Assembly: GCA_000729835.1 (NCBI GenBank) | Contig: JFHB01000048.1 | Coordinates: forward strand, 1-64,000 | Length of the DNA stretch: 64,000 nucleotides | Origin: Atkinsonella hypoxylon | Lineage: Eukaryota; Ascomycota; Sordariomycetes; Hypocreales; Clavicipitaceae | Direction of reading: 5' to 3' | In this document: positions 22,030-33,755 of the stretch, piece after piece | Position numbering within the stretch: position 1 is the first letter of the stretch | Layout of the letters: each line of letters begins with the position of its first letter | Position numbers and translations under genes: made by a program | The notes under the pieces: model-generated | What the model was told of the DNA's origin: nothing | What the model saw: the letters and a program-made list of their open reading frames with translations, nothing else | Database searches by the model: none

Positions 22030-24445
22030 ATGTCTAACGATCAATTCGGTACGAAAGCCATTCTCTAGTGGTTTTACTTGCAACTCATGCTAACTGCCCT
22101 TGGTCTTCACAGCAAGCTATCTTTCTGACTTACGCTCCAATCGTACTGCACGTCCTGGTGGCGCTCGTCCTCTCCCGCCAACTGGAGGCCGTTCTAACAC
22201 CATCTCTCGCTCCAGCCTCAATCGAAACAGTATCAGCACTCTGCCCCAGCTATCCAATCGAAATAGTATCAACACTCTGCCCCTGCCATCCAATCCATCC
22301 CCCCAACAAAGAACAGCCTCGCAAGCTCCAAGCATTGGCGCCGCCAGTGTTTCTTCCCGTTACTCTGCGTTCAGCGCTCAGGGACGTGATTACTATCCGG
22401 CTACCTCATCCGTGCCTTTGAAACCGTCAGATGTTGTCCCCACCGCGACTTATATGGAGCGTGGGCAAAGATGGATGGAGAAGGAGGAAGCTTGCTCTCT
22501 CCGTGACGCCATGGAAGAAATGGACATACGAAGCGGCTCTGGCAACGCCTCCGAAGAGGAGTCAAGAATCTATAATGCTGCTCTAGATGAGGCTGCGGAG
22601 CTAGTCTGGCAACATCAAAACGGATACAAGCCGCCACGGCCAGATGGGCCGTATCGCTACCGGCCACATCTTAGGAGGAACAGTTATGCGCATGCTCGTA
22701 CCGCTAGCACCGGTATTTACGGAGACAACGTAGTTCCTAGCGGGCTGCGTCACGACTCTGCATCCCGATCCGTATCAAGCAGTTCCACGGACAGCTGTGG
22801 CTCCTTGCCTGAGAAACGGGGATCTTCAGAATCCGCTCGGTCAAATACAGCATCCGACAGGAAGCCCAAGACATATGGTAGTGTCGGAAATGGGTTCAGG
22901 CGACGCCGCAGCAGCATTAAGAGGAACATTAGCGGTGAAGTTCAGCGTCCGTTCTCAAGCGACCAGATCTGGGAAGAACCTGAAGCTGCTGCTGCCGTTG
23001 CAGCCTCAGCTGGTGGAAGAGCGTCGCCAGACAAACTAAACAGCAAGCCTCAAAGCCCTCTCAATAGAGAGTTGGCCAGGCAAGTCAAGCAGCCTGTGTC
23101 GGGGAACAAACTGCTGAACCGGGTTGAGATTTACCGAAACCCTCCATCGCAATCTCGCAATCCCCAATACACAATCAACACCAAGACACCGAGGCTTGAT
23201 GCAGATCCTGAGACGGAGCGTAAGAACGGAGTAGAGATCCGGAGTGAGGACATCCGCGCCGCCACGAGCAGAAAGTTGAAGGATCGCAGCACAAACCTGC
23301 CGGAACCCACAGCCGTCAGCGACAGCCCAGGACGGCCGATTGTAAGCTTTGATACTAATTGGAAAGCGCCCGAGGAGTCCACTGATACCAATCCAGACCG
23401 GCTCTCCAAAACCGCGCCATGCGTACTCGGAATCCCGTCGAAGCAGGAGCAAGAGGCGCTCAAGCCTATGGCTATCCCTTGTATTAATGTTTCGGAGGTC
23501 GACTCGCCGCGGCCACAGCCAATGCCATCTACAAGTGTTCCATCAATCTCTATAAACGGAGGCAATGACGACTCGAAGAATAATATTCCGACTGTTGCAA
23601 TAGACGATGGGTCATCAGCCAAAGATGTGCCTTCCATTTTGACACCGGCCAACAAGCGAGCAGGCAGCGCACGACCTTTGCCATCACCTTCGACTTCTAA
23701 AACACAACCTAGGGAGGTCCAGATGCCACGGGGCCATTGGTCCCCAGCTGTAGGTAGTATCGGACGAGCAACTACAACGTGTCATGAGTGTGGTTTCCCC
23801 ATCGAAGGAAGGTTTGTTGCCTTGGCTGGCACTCAAGAGCGCTTTCATCCACAGTGTTTCAGCTGCTTTTGCTGCAATACAAGCTTGGAGGCTATGGAAA
23901 TTAGTCCGGAGCCCGAGCCGATGCGGAAAGCCCGACTTGAGCGGATTCGGCGTCGAGCTGCTGGGGAGGTGCTTGAGGAGCTGCCTGGCATGACAAGGGA
24001 AGAAGACGGTGACGAGAGGCTCCGCTTCTATTGTCATCTGGACTGGCATGAGCTTTTTGCGCCGCGCTGCAAGCATTGCAAAACGCCAATTATTGGTGAG
24101 CACATCGTTGCTCTGGGCGATCATTGGCACTACGGGCACTTCTTTTGCGCCGAGTGTGGTGATCCGTTTGAGCACGGCATGACACACATTGAAAAGGACG
24201 GCTACGCGTGGTGTGTCAAATGTCAGACAAAGCGAACAGAGAGACAGGCACCCAAATGCAAGATGTGCAAGACTGCCGTTATCGGACAGTACATCAAGGC
24301 GCTAGGTGGTGAGTGGCATGAGCACTGCTTCCGTTGCGCAGATTGTGATGGGGGATTCGAAGATGGTCAGATATTCACAAAAGAGGTGAAGGGTGTCATG
24401 GTCGTCCTCTGTACAGAATGTCGTACTCGTGATCTCAAAAGATGA
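22030..24445 (+). CDS. pxl1: Paxillin-like LIM-domain protein
   Basis: Two exons (22030-22048, 22113-24445) encode about 783 residues. The first exon is just 19 nt (M-S-N-D-Q-F-G/A); the intron (GTACGA...CACAG, branch GCTAAC) leads into S-Y-L-S-D-L-R-S. Residues 1-550 are Ser/Pro/Arg-rich and probably disordered. Three LIM zinc-finger pairs follow: LIM1 from C563 (C-H-E-C-G-F-P-I-E-G) with an unusually long charged insert before its last zinc ligands, LIM2 from C659 (C-K-H-C-K-T-P-I-I-G) and LIM3 from C722 (C-K-M-C-K-T-A-V-I-G). In yeasts paxillin-like Pxl1 acts at the cytokinetic ring and polarised growth sites with Rho signalling; the same role here is inferred from architecture. It could also be another hyphal LIM scaffold. 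Confidence 0.85.
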
Positions 24446-24944
24446 GAGTATCATGGCTTTGGTATGAACTTAGACACTTATGACATTTTATGTGGCGTTT
24501 GCTTTGACGACGAGTATGGATCATGTTTGCACCTGGATTTGGATTTGGAGCAGAATATAAGAAGCATTGGTTTTTAACACACAGACAGATTGGTCTCGGT
24601 ATTGCGGGGAAATGCATGGTCGGATCGGATTGATGCCGTTGCTGGAGCTTGTTTAATGGAATGAACAAAGGGTGTTTCGTGACTTCATTATTGAACTTCA
24701 TTTACGTGAATAACAAAAGCGGGACCATCGTGACCCTCGATACCTGTCTTGTTTAAATCCCTTTCCGAGACTAGATGTGCAGAGAATCAAAGCGACTGTC
24801 ATTGTCGAGACCGGTGCACTTTGTGTTGATCGACATCTGTTTCTTTGTAGTCTCCTGCGAAGAACAGAAGACATCTAAGCCCTCGTTGAAACCAGCATCC
24901 AAGCCACAAATCTGTTTCAAACGCATATTCGCCGTTTGTGTCGT
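24446..24944. other. Intergenic, convergent 3' ends
   Basis: This is the shared 3' region of the LIM gene and SUMO. No open frame of interest is present. Confidence 0.45.
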
Positions 24945-25377
24945 CTACTTTGCACCGCCGACTTGTTCCTGGTGTACTTCAAGGGTGTCACCGTCTGCCA
25001 TTTCGAGCTAAGAAAGCGAGAGTCAGGATCAGCACAATGTCCAACAATACCCCACGGTCTAACGTCAGAACCTAAAAAATTCCGAGTATTCGCAAGAGCA
25101 CTTGGTGATGACCAGATTATATCAAGGCGAGAGGGGAACATACCGCATCGGGTGTATCAGTGGGCTGAACCCGCGTGCCGTCGAACAGGAATCGCACCGA
25201 ACTTGGAGATTTGCCCTGGCGTTCGCAAAACGCATTCATCAACTTCTCCAACTTTGTGCTCCTTTTAATCTTGAAAAAGACCTCGTTATTGTTATCCGTT
25301 ACTTTGATATTAATATGTTCCGAGTTGGCGGGCGCTTCGTTGCGTTCCTGCGAGGTGCGTCCGTCTTCGTTCGACAT
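24945..25377 (-). CDS. SMT3: SUMO (ubiquitin-like modifier Smt3)
   Basis: Two exons (25377-25144, 25007-24945) encode a 98-residue precursor. SUMO is conjugated to lysines of target proteins, mostly nuclear, through E1/Ubc9/E3. The first exon gives the flexible N terminus and I-N-I-K-V-T-D-N-N-N-E-V-F-F-K-I-K, M-N-A-F-C-E-R-Q-G and V-R-F-L-F-D-G-T-R. The second, after an intron of 136 nt (GTATGT...CTTAG), gives L-E-M-A-D-G-D-T-L-E-V-H-Q-E-Q-V-G-G followed by A-K and a stop. The Gly-Gly at 95-96 is the maturation site, so only two residues are removed by the SUMO protease. Length and motifs are normal for fungi. Confidence 0.95.
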
Positions 25378-26004
25378 GGTGGCGGTGATGAGAATGGTGC
25401 TTCACGCTGGTTTCGGGTTCGGGAAAGGGAGGAGGGCAAGGTGAGTTTGAGGTGAGTAGTTGGCTTCGGGTTTTTTTTTTTGGGGGTTTTTTTTTTCGGG
25501 ATGAAGTGCCAAGTTGATGTATGTATGGTATGGCTTTACGTTTTGGTCGTTCTGGAGCAGGTGGGGAGGAGGGATTGTGATTGGAAGGCTGGCGCAAGGT
25601 GGGAGTTACGGGGAGGAAGGGCGGTTAAGATCGGGGTGGCAAAACTGAAGTGAGTCTGGCGAGTCAGCGCCTGGCAGCTGCACGCACATCAACAAAGTGG
25701 TGTTGTTGCGTTGCTTCTGGAGAGAACCGTCCCAGGGCTGGCAAAGGCGACGTCTTAAGCGCATTGGCTGCCTATAAACTTTTGGGTCACCATTTTTCTC
25801 TAATGACAACAATCACCTGGAGGAAATAGCTGTCAGCCTCACGCCAGTTTGCGCATCCTGCACCCTGTCCATTGTCCCTGCAACATCAGGCAAACGTACC
25901 TATCTGGTACTTGGGATATAGTCATGGTTTGTACCCTGGAACCCGTGCTCAACTAATCGTACTTGACTTGCATCTCTGCTTCTGTATACGATGTCACTAA
26001 GAAG
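25378..26004. other. Divergent promoter SMT3 / CMC4
   Basis: The two genes diverge across about 630 bp. T-runs lie at 25470-25496 close to the SUMO start. No additional gene is seen. Confidence 0.45.
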
Positions 26005-26398
26005 ATGTGCTGTGCTGCGCAGTGTCCTCGAAAGGATGACGTTGACGCAAACCCGCCGTGCCATCCACGTGCTGTAAGTTCTTTCTCATACACCACATGC
26101 AACTCCAGTTGACCCCAGGATAGCCATTCCTAATCTTTGTATCTTTCTCAGTGCGCAATTCAAGGTAAGAATAAATAGGCTGCACCCTCAGGGGTCGATG
26201 TCCGGACTGACACAAAATACGTCAGACTGCCTCACTCGAAATAATTACAATGATGCTCACTGTCAAGACGTTGTGAAAGCCTTGTATGAGTGCTGCGATG
26301 CCTTCTATCAGAAATATGGAGAAGATGCAACTAGTCCCAGCTGTCCCAAACCGAATTTGCTTCGATTGAAGATGAAGCAAATGAAGGAAGCAACTTAA
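26005..26398 (+). CDS. CMC4: Twin-cysteine mitochondrial protein Cmc4
   Basis: Three exons (26005-26073, 26152-26164, 26226-26398) encode about 84 residues. Cmc4 is a small twin-Cys protein of the mitochondrial intermembrane space, imported through Mia40. The spliced sequence reads P-P-C-H-P-R-A-C-A-I-Q-D-C, a C29-x10-C40 helix (L-T-R-N-N-Y-N-D-A-H) and C40-x9-C50 followed by C51, then F-Y-Q-K-Y-G, S-P-S-C-P-K-P and L-K-M-K-Q. The middle exon is only 13 nt (TGC GCA ATT CAA G) and supplies Cys-Ala-Ile-Gln; without it the conserved C-A-I-Q-D-C is lost. The start was chosen because the nearby upstream ATG (25991) is in another frame. Confidence 0.88.
26152..26164 (+). other. CMC4: 13-nt microexon of CMC4
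   Basis: Bounded by TTTCTCAG and GTAAGA, it encodes C-A-I-Q plus the first base of Asp. The flanking introns are 78 and 61 nt. Confidence 0.85.
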
Positions 26399-27294
26399 GA
26401 CTAGACGAGATCATGTGATTGAAAGGTGTATGAGTTAAAAAGGGGAGTTTTTGTGCTTTTTGTATATCTACAACACCATGCAGCAGCATACCTAACCTTT
26501 CTAGGTACGTAGTATGTAGACATGGAGCAGTTCAGTATCAAAAAGTGGCATGTAACGCTCATCGTAACTATGTCCGCCAGCATGCAGACTATGGCAACTG
26601 GTTGTGAGGAGCGCCGAATATTATCTAGGCGATCATTGAGCGCGCAAGAGATCCGGAGATCTGAACAAGCATTGAGAGGTCCTGTTCCGAGACTCTAATA
26701 TGAATGCCGATGACATTATGTAGAGAAGAAGGAAAAAGAGAAAAAGGTCGTGGGAAAATTGTGCACTTAATGATACTTTACTGCTGGGCGGGCTGCAGCG
26801 CGTACTGTTTTGGTGCATATCGCACTAGCCGTGGCCTTCTCGTGCCTGCCTGCACCACTAACTAGAACTTGCTCCTAGACGCGCTGTCGCGGCTATTTTG
26901 CTCGTCGCTCTAGGCGCCAAGCTTTTCTGATTGACTTGTTGCGTTGACCAAGCTTAATGTATGTATGTAATAAGCCGCGACGAAGCCTTTTGCCGAAACA
27001 CAACCACCCTAATTTCTTGCCCGATTGCAGCACATCTCGAACGTTCGCAAGACCTCATCCATATAGTATAGCGAGCCGGTTCTTGTCCCTCTAGCGATAG
27101 GTTGTGTGGTATAATGCCGATGCCAGCCTGAAAGCTACCCTTCAAAGAAGCAGACGGGTAGCATTCTGGCGGATTGGCAGGCATCATCATCGCTTCTAGA
27201 GTGTCCTGAGCACCTGGGTCTACGAACACTTCCCTAGTAATTGACGTTACAAAATCTTCCCTTCCGCATTGGGCCTGTCAAAGGATTATGCAAC
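26399..27294. other. Intergenic between CMC4 and NUP84
   Basis: About 0.9 kb without a supported gene; it contains the CMC4 3' UTR and the nucleoporin promoter. Short open frames on both strands have no recognisable content. Confidence 0.45.
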
Positions 27295-30277
27295 ATGGCG
27301 GCCGGCAACAGACAACAACAATTGATGGGCGATGTCGTACCTAGGCCAGAAGTCGAAGAATTCGCCAATGCATTGGATATTTGTCTAGCTCCAGGCTTGA
27401 GCGTGGCGGAGAAAAGGGCCCGGATTCTCGATCTTCCTCGAAAATATCACGAAAATGCGATTCGGCGGCTGGCGCACAAGCGACCGAAGCGAGTTCGCGA
27501 CAGCGCCGATGACATGGACGTGGACGTGGACGTGGACGTGGACGACCACTACCACAACGGCAGCCCACCAGAAAAGTCAGACGAGGTGCGCCAGTTGGAG
27601 AAGGAGGTTGAGACTTGGGATTTGTTTAGACGCCTTCTTCCTCTACGGTATTCCGGTTCTGATGCAGAACAGATGCGATTTGCTTCACCATTTTCTGCTT
27701 CGAGATTGACGAATCGCGAGTACGTCAACGAACTCCTAGAGAAGAATAGTCTGGCCTTGGAACGCCGTGCTGTTTTGCAATGGCTGCAAACGAACGCCGC
27801 AGCGGGACCGGACATCGACGAACTTGCTCACGAACTTCAGCAGAATGCCGACAGGGGCGACATCATTGCGCACGGTTGGCTACATACTCGATCGAAGATC
27901 AAACTGAGAAAGAGCGTCACGGCTTGGTCTCAATTGTTGGATCGTCAGTCACCTAACGTCACTGCAAGTCACCTCAACTCGGATGGAGCGCCACTAGTTA
28001 CCCACCTAGACCCAGATGCCTCAACGAGACAAGGCCGCAAACTTGAACCCCAGGACAATTACTTCGAGCGTGCTATCTGGCTTGGCTGCTTCGAGCATCT
28101 CAGAAGGGGCAGCAAGCTGGAGGATATACGAGAGTGGTGCCAAGAACGAACGGAGATGTGGAGAGCAGTATCAATGTCCGCCATGCCTCTGTCGGTGGAT
28201 GAAAAGCAAGATTCAGAGACTGGCACCGATCCAGGGTCGCTAGCTTTGTGGCGACGCATGTGCTTGTCTTTGGCCAGACAGGGTGGCTCAGATGACTTTG
28301 AGCGAGCCGTATATGGTATCCTGTCTGGCGACATATTTTCTGTGGAAAAGGTGGCAAGAACATGGGATGACTACCTATTTGCGAACTACAATGCGCTTTT
28401 AAGATCACAAATTGATTCATTCCTGTTGTCAAAGTGCCCACCCGAAACAGCATCTACATTAGCACAGTCTTTCATAACCTTTGACGCAGTCCAGTTCCAC
28501 GGTGGCGATAAAGACATCGAGCCACGTCTCATCCGAGCCATTGGGTCAAATCCTCGGGTAGAGGCTGAGGCAAAGGAGCCAAACAAGGCTCTTCAGGCGT
28601 CATTCATTGCGAGGGAGCTTGACCGACATCTATATGAGCAAGGCTTGGTGTTCACAGCGTCGGCGAATGAGTTCTCAAAATCTCGCCTAATCCGGAAGGG
28701 CTTGGAGGATGAGCCGGTCGTTGTCAAGGAGAAATATTTCGACCTTGACCAGCACAGTGGAGTGCGCATTGCTGCCCACGTGTTTATACTAGTTTCGCTG
28801 TTGAATCGTTTTCAGATGCAGGAGTCAGACTCGTTTGAAAACAAGATTCCTGCAGATTGGCGATTCTCTCAGGAGAATATTCTTGCTGGGTACACGGACT
28901 ATCTCCGAAGATCGAAGCTGCAAGAGCTGATCCCTTTGTACTGCTCTATTCTAAACCCTCCGCGATGCTACGAGGTTCTAAGCTGGAATGTCATCGAAGA
29001 GGCCGATTCGAACAAGCGCATAGACCAGCTCAAACTCATCAGAAGGGCTGGTATCGATGTGTTGACATTTGTCGAAATGCAAGCAAATCTTCTGTTTGAT
29101 GAGCTAGAGCAAGATCCTAATTCCATCATCACCAACGACTCCTTCCGGATTCTGGAGACTAGCCCCCCAACATCTCGAATAGGCAGACCTATGAAGACCG
29201 ACTTTTTTGGAGAGGAAGAGGACGTTGTTGATACAAAGGATGAGCATATGATACGGGCATTACAATGGCTACTGACGGTGGACGAGACATGGCCCAAAGT
29301 GTTCTCCATCGGCACCAAGGTTTACAAATTCTTCTTTCGTAAGTTACGAAGCTCACCTAACAGAAATATGTCACTTATGGCAGGCTGTGTATCTCAAGAA
29401 AATAGACAAACTGACGGGAGGTGCAAAGGCAACGGGCGACTGAATGCTGCACAAAGACTACTGCAGAAAGTAGCATTCGCCGAAATTATGCAAGGAATGA
29501 CACACCATGAGGAGCCAGATCTAGCGCTGTATGACGATGTCGATTTCTGGGCTCAGCAACTGGAGCAAAGCGGAATCCGCAATGTGCGGGCAGAGCAAGT
29601 CATGTCGGATGCGCGCAATTATAGGGAGTTGGAGGCACTCATCAAGGCTCTAGACAGCCTCGAGACTATAGCATCTCTTGTGGTTATCTCTGCCGAGTAT
29701 GTTCCATTTATTCCCCACAAGACGTCCATTTCTTGCAGCAGACTCACCAATAGCAGTGGCAGTTCCGGAGAGGCCCAGAGAGATATCTGGCGCCGTGTCG
29801 GCGACGAAATCAAGATCACCAAAGACAATATGCAGCCATTGCTTAAGAACTGGCTGCTCTCGGGTATTGAAAGTATGAAGCCGCTTGTTGACCTTCTCTT
29901 TGTGTCGACTTCCTCCAAGTCGAAGCTGACGATGATTGCTCTTTTCAGGTGGCGACAACGAGCTCAAGCAGCTACGCCAAGCTTACTTGCCGGAGACGAT
30001 CCTAGCGTATGTCAGTGCCCTGCACTTTGCCGGAACAGGACTTTCACGGGATAATCTACTCGAGTGCATGGAGCTGGCTTCTGTTGTAGCGGAGAGGAAC
30101 TCGGATATTGCGACCACGTTTATGGATGCAGGACGAATGACTGAGCTGGTGGAGTCGTTTACGGCGTGCAGCAAAGCGCTGGCTATTGCGACGGGGGAGA
30201 AGCGCGCTGCTGGCTCGAGTAGCAAGAAGCTGCGCGAAATGGGATGGGCGAGAGACTTGTGGGCTGTCAAGCACTAG
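27295..30277 (+). CDS. NUP84: Nuclear pore protein Nup84/Nup107
   Basis: Three exons (27295-29338, 29429-29872, 29949-30277) encode about 938 residues. This is the alpha-helical scaffold nucleoporin of the Y-complex (Nup84 complex), which builds the outer rings of the nuclear pore. The start is M-A-A-G-N-R-Q; the N terminus carries an Asp-Val dipeptide repeat (M-D-V-D-V-D-V-D-V-D-D) from a GACGTG microsatellite. The body is a helical solenoid without catalytic motifs. Intron 1 was set to 29339-29428 because it joins V-Y-K-F-F to R-N-G-R-L-N-A-A-Q-R-L-L; it is 90 nt, a multiple of three, and has no in-frame stop. Intron 2 (29873-29948) joins G-I-E-S to G-D-N-E-L. The C terminus (L-A-Y-V-S-A-L-H-F-A-G, then V-V-A-E-R-N-S-D) fits Nup107 family proteins. 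Confidence 0.83.
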
Positions 30278-30691
30278 AGGAGCTGGCGGTAACTTGAGCT
30301 CGTATCTCTGAGGGAGGTAGGCAGTTCTGGTTGTTCATGTATACCCACCCGGGTTGCATGATGCGTGGAGGTCATTGCAAGACTTGTAGATGGCATGCTA
30401 GATGTCGTACATGGGTTGATGGCAGTATTCATGCCTAGACGGCGGTACTGCTATGTAAAACCACCCTCCAATTTATCTGTAAAGCAAATGTATCAAATGA
30501 AGGACCAGACGTGAATACGCTTTTCCCCAGGACGCAACCGAGACAGATTACAAGTTGTCCACTCGACCTGCTTTTGCCATCGCACGATATAACCCCACTC
30601 ACCCGCCCAACCAAGTGCACCTCATCACTCCAAGACAAAAAACCACAACGCTAGAAAAGAACAAAGAAACCCCCTCCCCCCCTCCCGGATC
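30278..30691. other. Intergenic between NUP84 and VPS37-like gene
   Basis: This region contains the nucleoporin 3' UTR and a C/A-rich promoter with no other gene. Confidence 0.4.
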
Positions 30692-31428
30692 ATGACCAGC
30701 TTCCCAGCTTCCCAGCCCAGCTCAACGCCGCCGCCGCCGCCGCCAAAAGGCAGCACCCCAACCGCATCACCGCCCAACGACAGCGTCACCGCAACACCAT
30801 ATCCCACCGACCCTGTTCCCGACCCCGGAGAAGGCTGGCTACCAGACATACTACGAGACAAGTCGTGCGTTCCCTCCCCCCCCCCCCTATCATCCCAAAT
30901 CACAACCCCAGCTAAAGCGGAAGGAAAAGAACCCAGGACCTAGCGCACATCCTCTCCAGCCCAACGCTCGCAAGCGCCCTCGTCCACGCGCCCTCGTCCG
31001 CGCACGAAAGCACGCTCGCCTCCCACGCCCGCCTCTCGTCCGCGCTAGAGCACAACATCCGTCTCGCAAGCGATCTCGCAGCCGCAGCATCGCAGCTAGC
31101 GCACCAGCGGTCGACGACCCAGGCTCGCCTGCTGTCTGCGCACGCGCTCGAGCGGCAGTGGCGCCAGAAGCAGGCGGACATGGACCTCGCGCTCGCGCCT
31201 TTCTCCCCCGCGTCGCTGTACCAGCGGCTCGGGCAGGGCGTGCAGGAGCAGGCGCTGGTGTGTCAGGCGCTGGAGGAGAGCTTCCTGGAGGCGGGGGCCC
31301 AGGGCGTCGCCGAGGAGAGGGAGCTGATGGAGTGGGTGCGGAGGTATAGGGAGGCGAGGGTGCTGTGTTACCTCCGCGAGGAGAGGAAGGCGAGATGGGA
31401 CGAGGGCAGGGTTGGCGGGTGGCGGTGA
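30692..31428 (+). CDS. VPS37: Vps37-like ESCRT-I subunit (Mod_r domain)
   Basis: Two exons (30692-30864, 30930-31428) encode about 223 residues. ESCRT-I sorts ubiquitinated membrane proteins into multivesicular endosomes, and Vps37 is its coiled-coil structural subunit. The N terminus is Pro-rich, with six consecutive prolines, and ends in L-P-D-I-L-R-D-K-S. The second exon begins T-Q-D-L-A-H-I-L and is a long, Ala/Arg/Gln-rich helical domain with the Mod_r signature region L-Y-Q-R-L-G-Q-G-V-Q-E-Q-A and C-Q-A-L-E-E-S-F-L-E, ending V-R-R-Y-R-E-A-R. The acceptor at 30929 (GGAAAAG) was chosen by frame; the nearer CCCAG would give a stop. High GC makes the antisense strand falsely open (30890-31564). 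Family assignment is moderately sure. Confidence 0.72.
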
Positions 31429-32115
31429 AGGGTGAATATGAGAAGTTTTTCATCAGGATTGACTTACGTGGGATTTTGTAGCGCTGGGCGGCATGACGAC
31501 ATTGGAGGCGTACGGTTTTTTTTTTTTGGGGGGGGGGAAATGTTGGTTGGGAACGAGTTTTCATTGTAATGGCGCTGGAGGGTGTGCTTTTACCAAGCTG
31601 TCATGTATTGCACGAGGTAGTGCATGTACGGCTTTTCACATAGGAACTTTCATATATTGTAAGTAGGCAACACGCCTTGATTTGATATCCACAGCTAAAG
31701 CAGGCTCCAAAGATCCAGAACCATCATAATCAGTCAAACTACCAAGCTTAAAAAGTGAGGTCCGACTCTGTGCAACGCTATGTAAAATGAAAATGACAAC
31801 GGCCTCTATGCATCTACGGCACGGATCAGCACCGGCATCTCGTGTATGCTCGAGTCCCATCTACATCATCTGGAGCTGATACGTAAGACTGGCGCTCTCA
31901 AGTCACCTTGGACAGCGTTGCAGAACTTTCCCTTGAAACTAATGGGTATCATGTAGCAAGCCAAAAGGACCTCCCTCTATAAGCGGATAAATGAAAACCA
32001 AACCGCAAAAAGCCCACTGGAGCCAAGGTACATGAAATTGTATGGTCGTGTGGGCCCAAAAAATATACCGAGCATGTAACTTGTGGAAATAAAATACTCA
32101 TCCCGTTCTTCCCTC
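31429..32115. other. Intergenic, convergent 3' ends
   Basis: The 3' region is shared by the VPS37-like gene and the following minus-strand gene, with T and G runs at 31515-31538. No feature is recognised. Confidence 0.45.
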
Positions 32116-33309
32116 TTATCCAAGAGCGCTGAACGGGCCTCTCTTCATCTCGGGGCTTCGCGGACTCAGCGGCAGGGCAAACAAGTCATCTTCGCCATCA
32201 CGAGAGTCAGCATTGGTAGATGCTAGCTCGCCCTGGATAGCTGCGTTAAGGGACGTGGTTTCTGAGAATCCATTGCCGCGGGAAATGGAGGAAAATGAGG
32301 ATACAGCAATGTCACCACCTTGCGGAGACAGGGTCTGCGAGGGGATATCCGTACCGGTGAACGTATTCGCTGTAAAGCTGGTTAGTATATTATAGGATGG
32401 TTGAGGGTCCTAGTGCAGTATAACTAATATCACGATATCCTTACCTGTGAGACTGGGTGTCAAATCAGCTGGAGACGTCGCCAAGCGCAAGCCCTTGAGC
32501 TTATCTCCCAGTCGTCCAGGAATAGGAGTCCGCGGCGACATAGGCGCAGGCGCAGCAGACGATGGTGACTTCAGAAAGTGATCAGCAATCCACTGCTTCT
32601 CCGCCATAATCATTTCCAAGCCCACACTCTCCGCATTGGCTCGCATCTCGGCCTCCATCTCCGCCTGAAGCTCAGACAGCCGTTTTTTAGCCCACAGCGT
32701 ATGCAGTACACCGTGAGTTCCCGTCTCAGCGTCGAAATCAGGTGGAAAGATGGCGGGCAGGGGCTTCACTAGGATTTTGGGCCTTCCTGGTGGAGTGATT
32801 GTCACTTCAGTTGGGATAGATGCCTCTGGGGGCAGTAAGAAATAGACGCGGCGTCGATGCCCCGCCTCATCGTGGTCAGTCTCCCTGGCAGGAAGAAAAG
32901 TAGACTTGCCGGGCCATGAAACTTCCCAAACAGCAGCTTCTAATCCCGTGAACTGAGATTTAGAAGTTGTCAGTCCGGCGGTCGCGTCGGCATTTGGCTG
33001 AGCATCGGAAACCGACGTCTCAGATGATGGTGTGATGAGACGACCACCGCCGGCAGTGGGGAGTGTATTATCAGTGCTGGAGGTGGAGGACGAAGAGGAG
33101 GGGGCGCCAGCATGCCACTCTACCATTAAGATCTTGGTCCCCAAATCGCTAAACTCAAATCTTGCGATATGTTCTGTGGCAGGATATGCGACAGGAGAGC
33201 CGGCAGTAGCAGATACCGGCAGTGAAGCGGCGGCGGCAGCAGCAGCAGGCGTAGAATAATCGACGGTGACAGGCCGAGGAGACTTCGGCGATAGTTCCAT
33301 GGTGGACAT
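32116..33309 (-). CDS. Conserved fungal protein of unknown function
   Basis: Two exons (33309-32445, 32369-32116) encode about 372 residues. I do not recognise a named domain. The N terminus has an Ala-rich stretch, then a folded-looking region with H-I-A-R-F-E-F-S-D-L-G-T-K-I-L-M-V-E-W-H, W-E-V-S-W-P-G-K-S-T-F-L-P-A-R and Y-F-L-L-P-P-E-A-S-I-P. A charged helix follows (L-Q-A-E-M-E-A-E-M-R-A-N-A-E, about 215-245), then a Ser/Pro tail ending L-S-P-R-S-P-E-M-K-R-G-P-F-S-A-L-G with several S-P sites. The intron (GTAAGG...TTACAG) joins S-L-T to A-N-T-F-T; without it the frame ends soon after. The S-P motifs suggest proline-directed phosphorylation; the function is open. Confidence 0.65.
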
Positions 33310-33720
33310 GCGGGCGTCGTGCTCCCTTCGGCTGTCTTTCGGAATGCAGTCGGATGGATTAAGGTGAGGGGCGAGGTAGCACAGACATGGCGTCCGTACG
33401 GGGGGTGTTTCTACCCAGGTGTGGGGGAGGGGGAGGGGGGGGGAGGCAAGAAATCAGATTCAGATTCGGATTCAGATTCGGAGTCGGATGCAGAAGGACT
33501 TGGTGGTGAAAGGGAACGAACGGGCTGGGCTGGGAGACGGGCCAACGAGTAGTAGAGCTTGAGGACGGCGTGGCTATTGCGATATTGTGACAACCATGGT
33601 GCATGAGCACCTCTTTTTCTACGGTATTCGGAAGCTGTTCAAAGAGGGATTTGTTTGGAGGAGATGAAGCAAGGCGGGTGGCGGGAGATGGCAAGGGCGG
33701 GGAAAGTGAACGGAGAGAGC

Positions 33721-33755
33721 GGAGAGAATGGAGAGAATGGAGAGAATGGAGAGAC
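33721..33755. repeat. 9-bp tandem repeat (GGAGAGAAT)
   Basis: Three perfect units of GGAGAGAAT are followed by a partial fourth unit, purine-only on the plus strand. Confidence 0.85.

Noticed and set aside
30890..31564. 224-residue Pro/Arg/Ala-rich frame on the minus strand
   Set aside because: It is antisense to the GC-rich VPS37-like exon and its composition follows from that.
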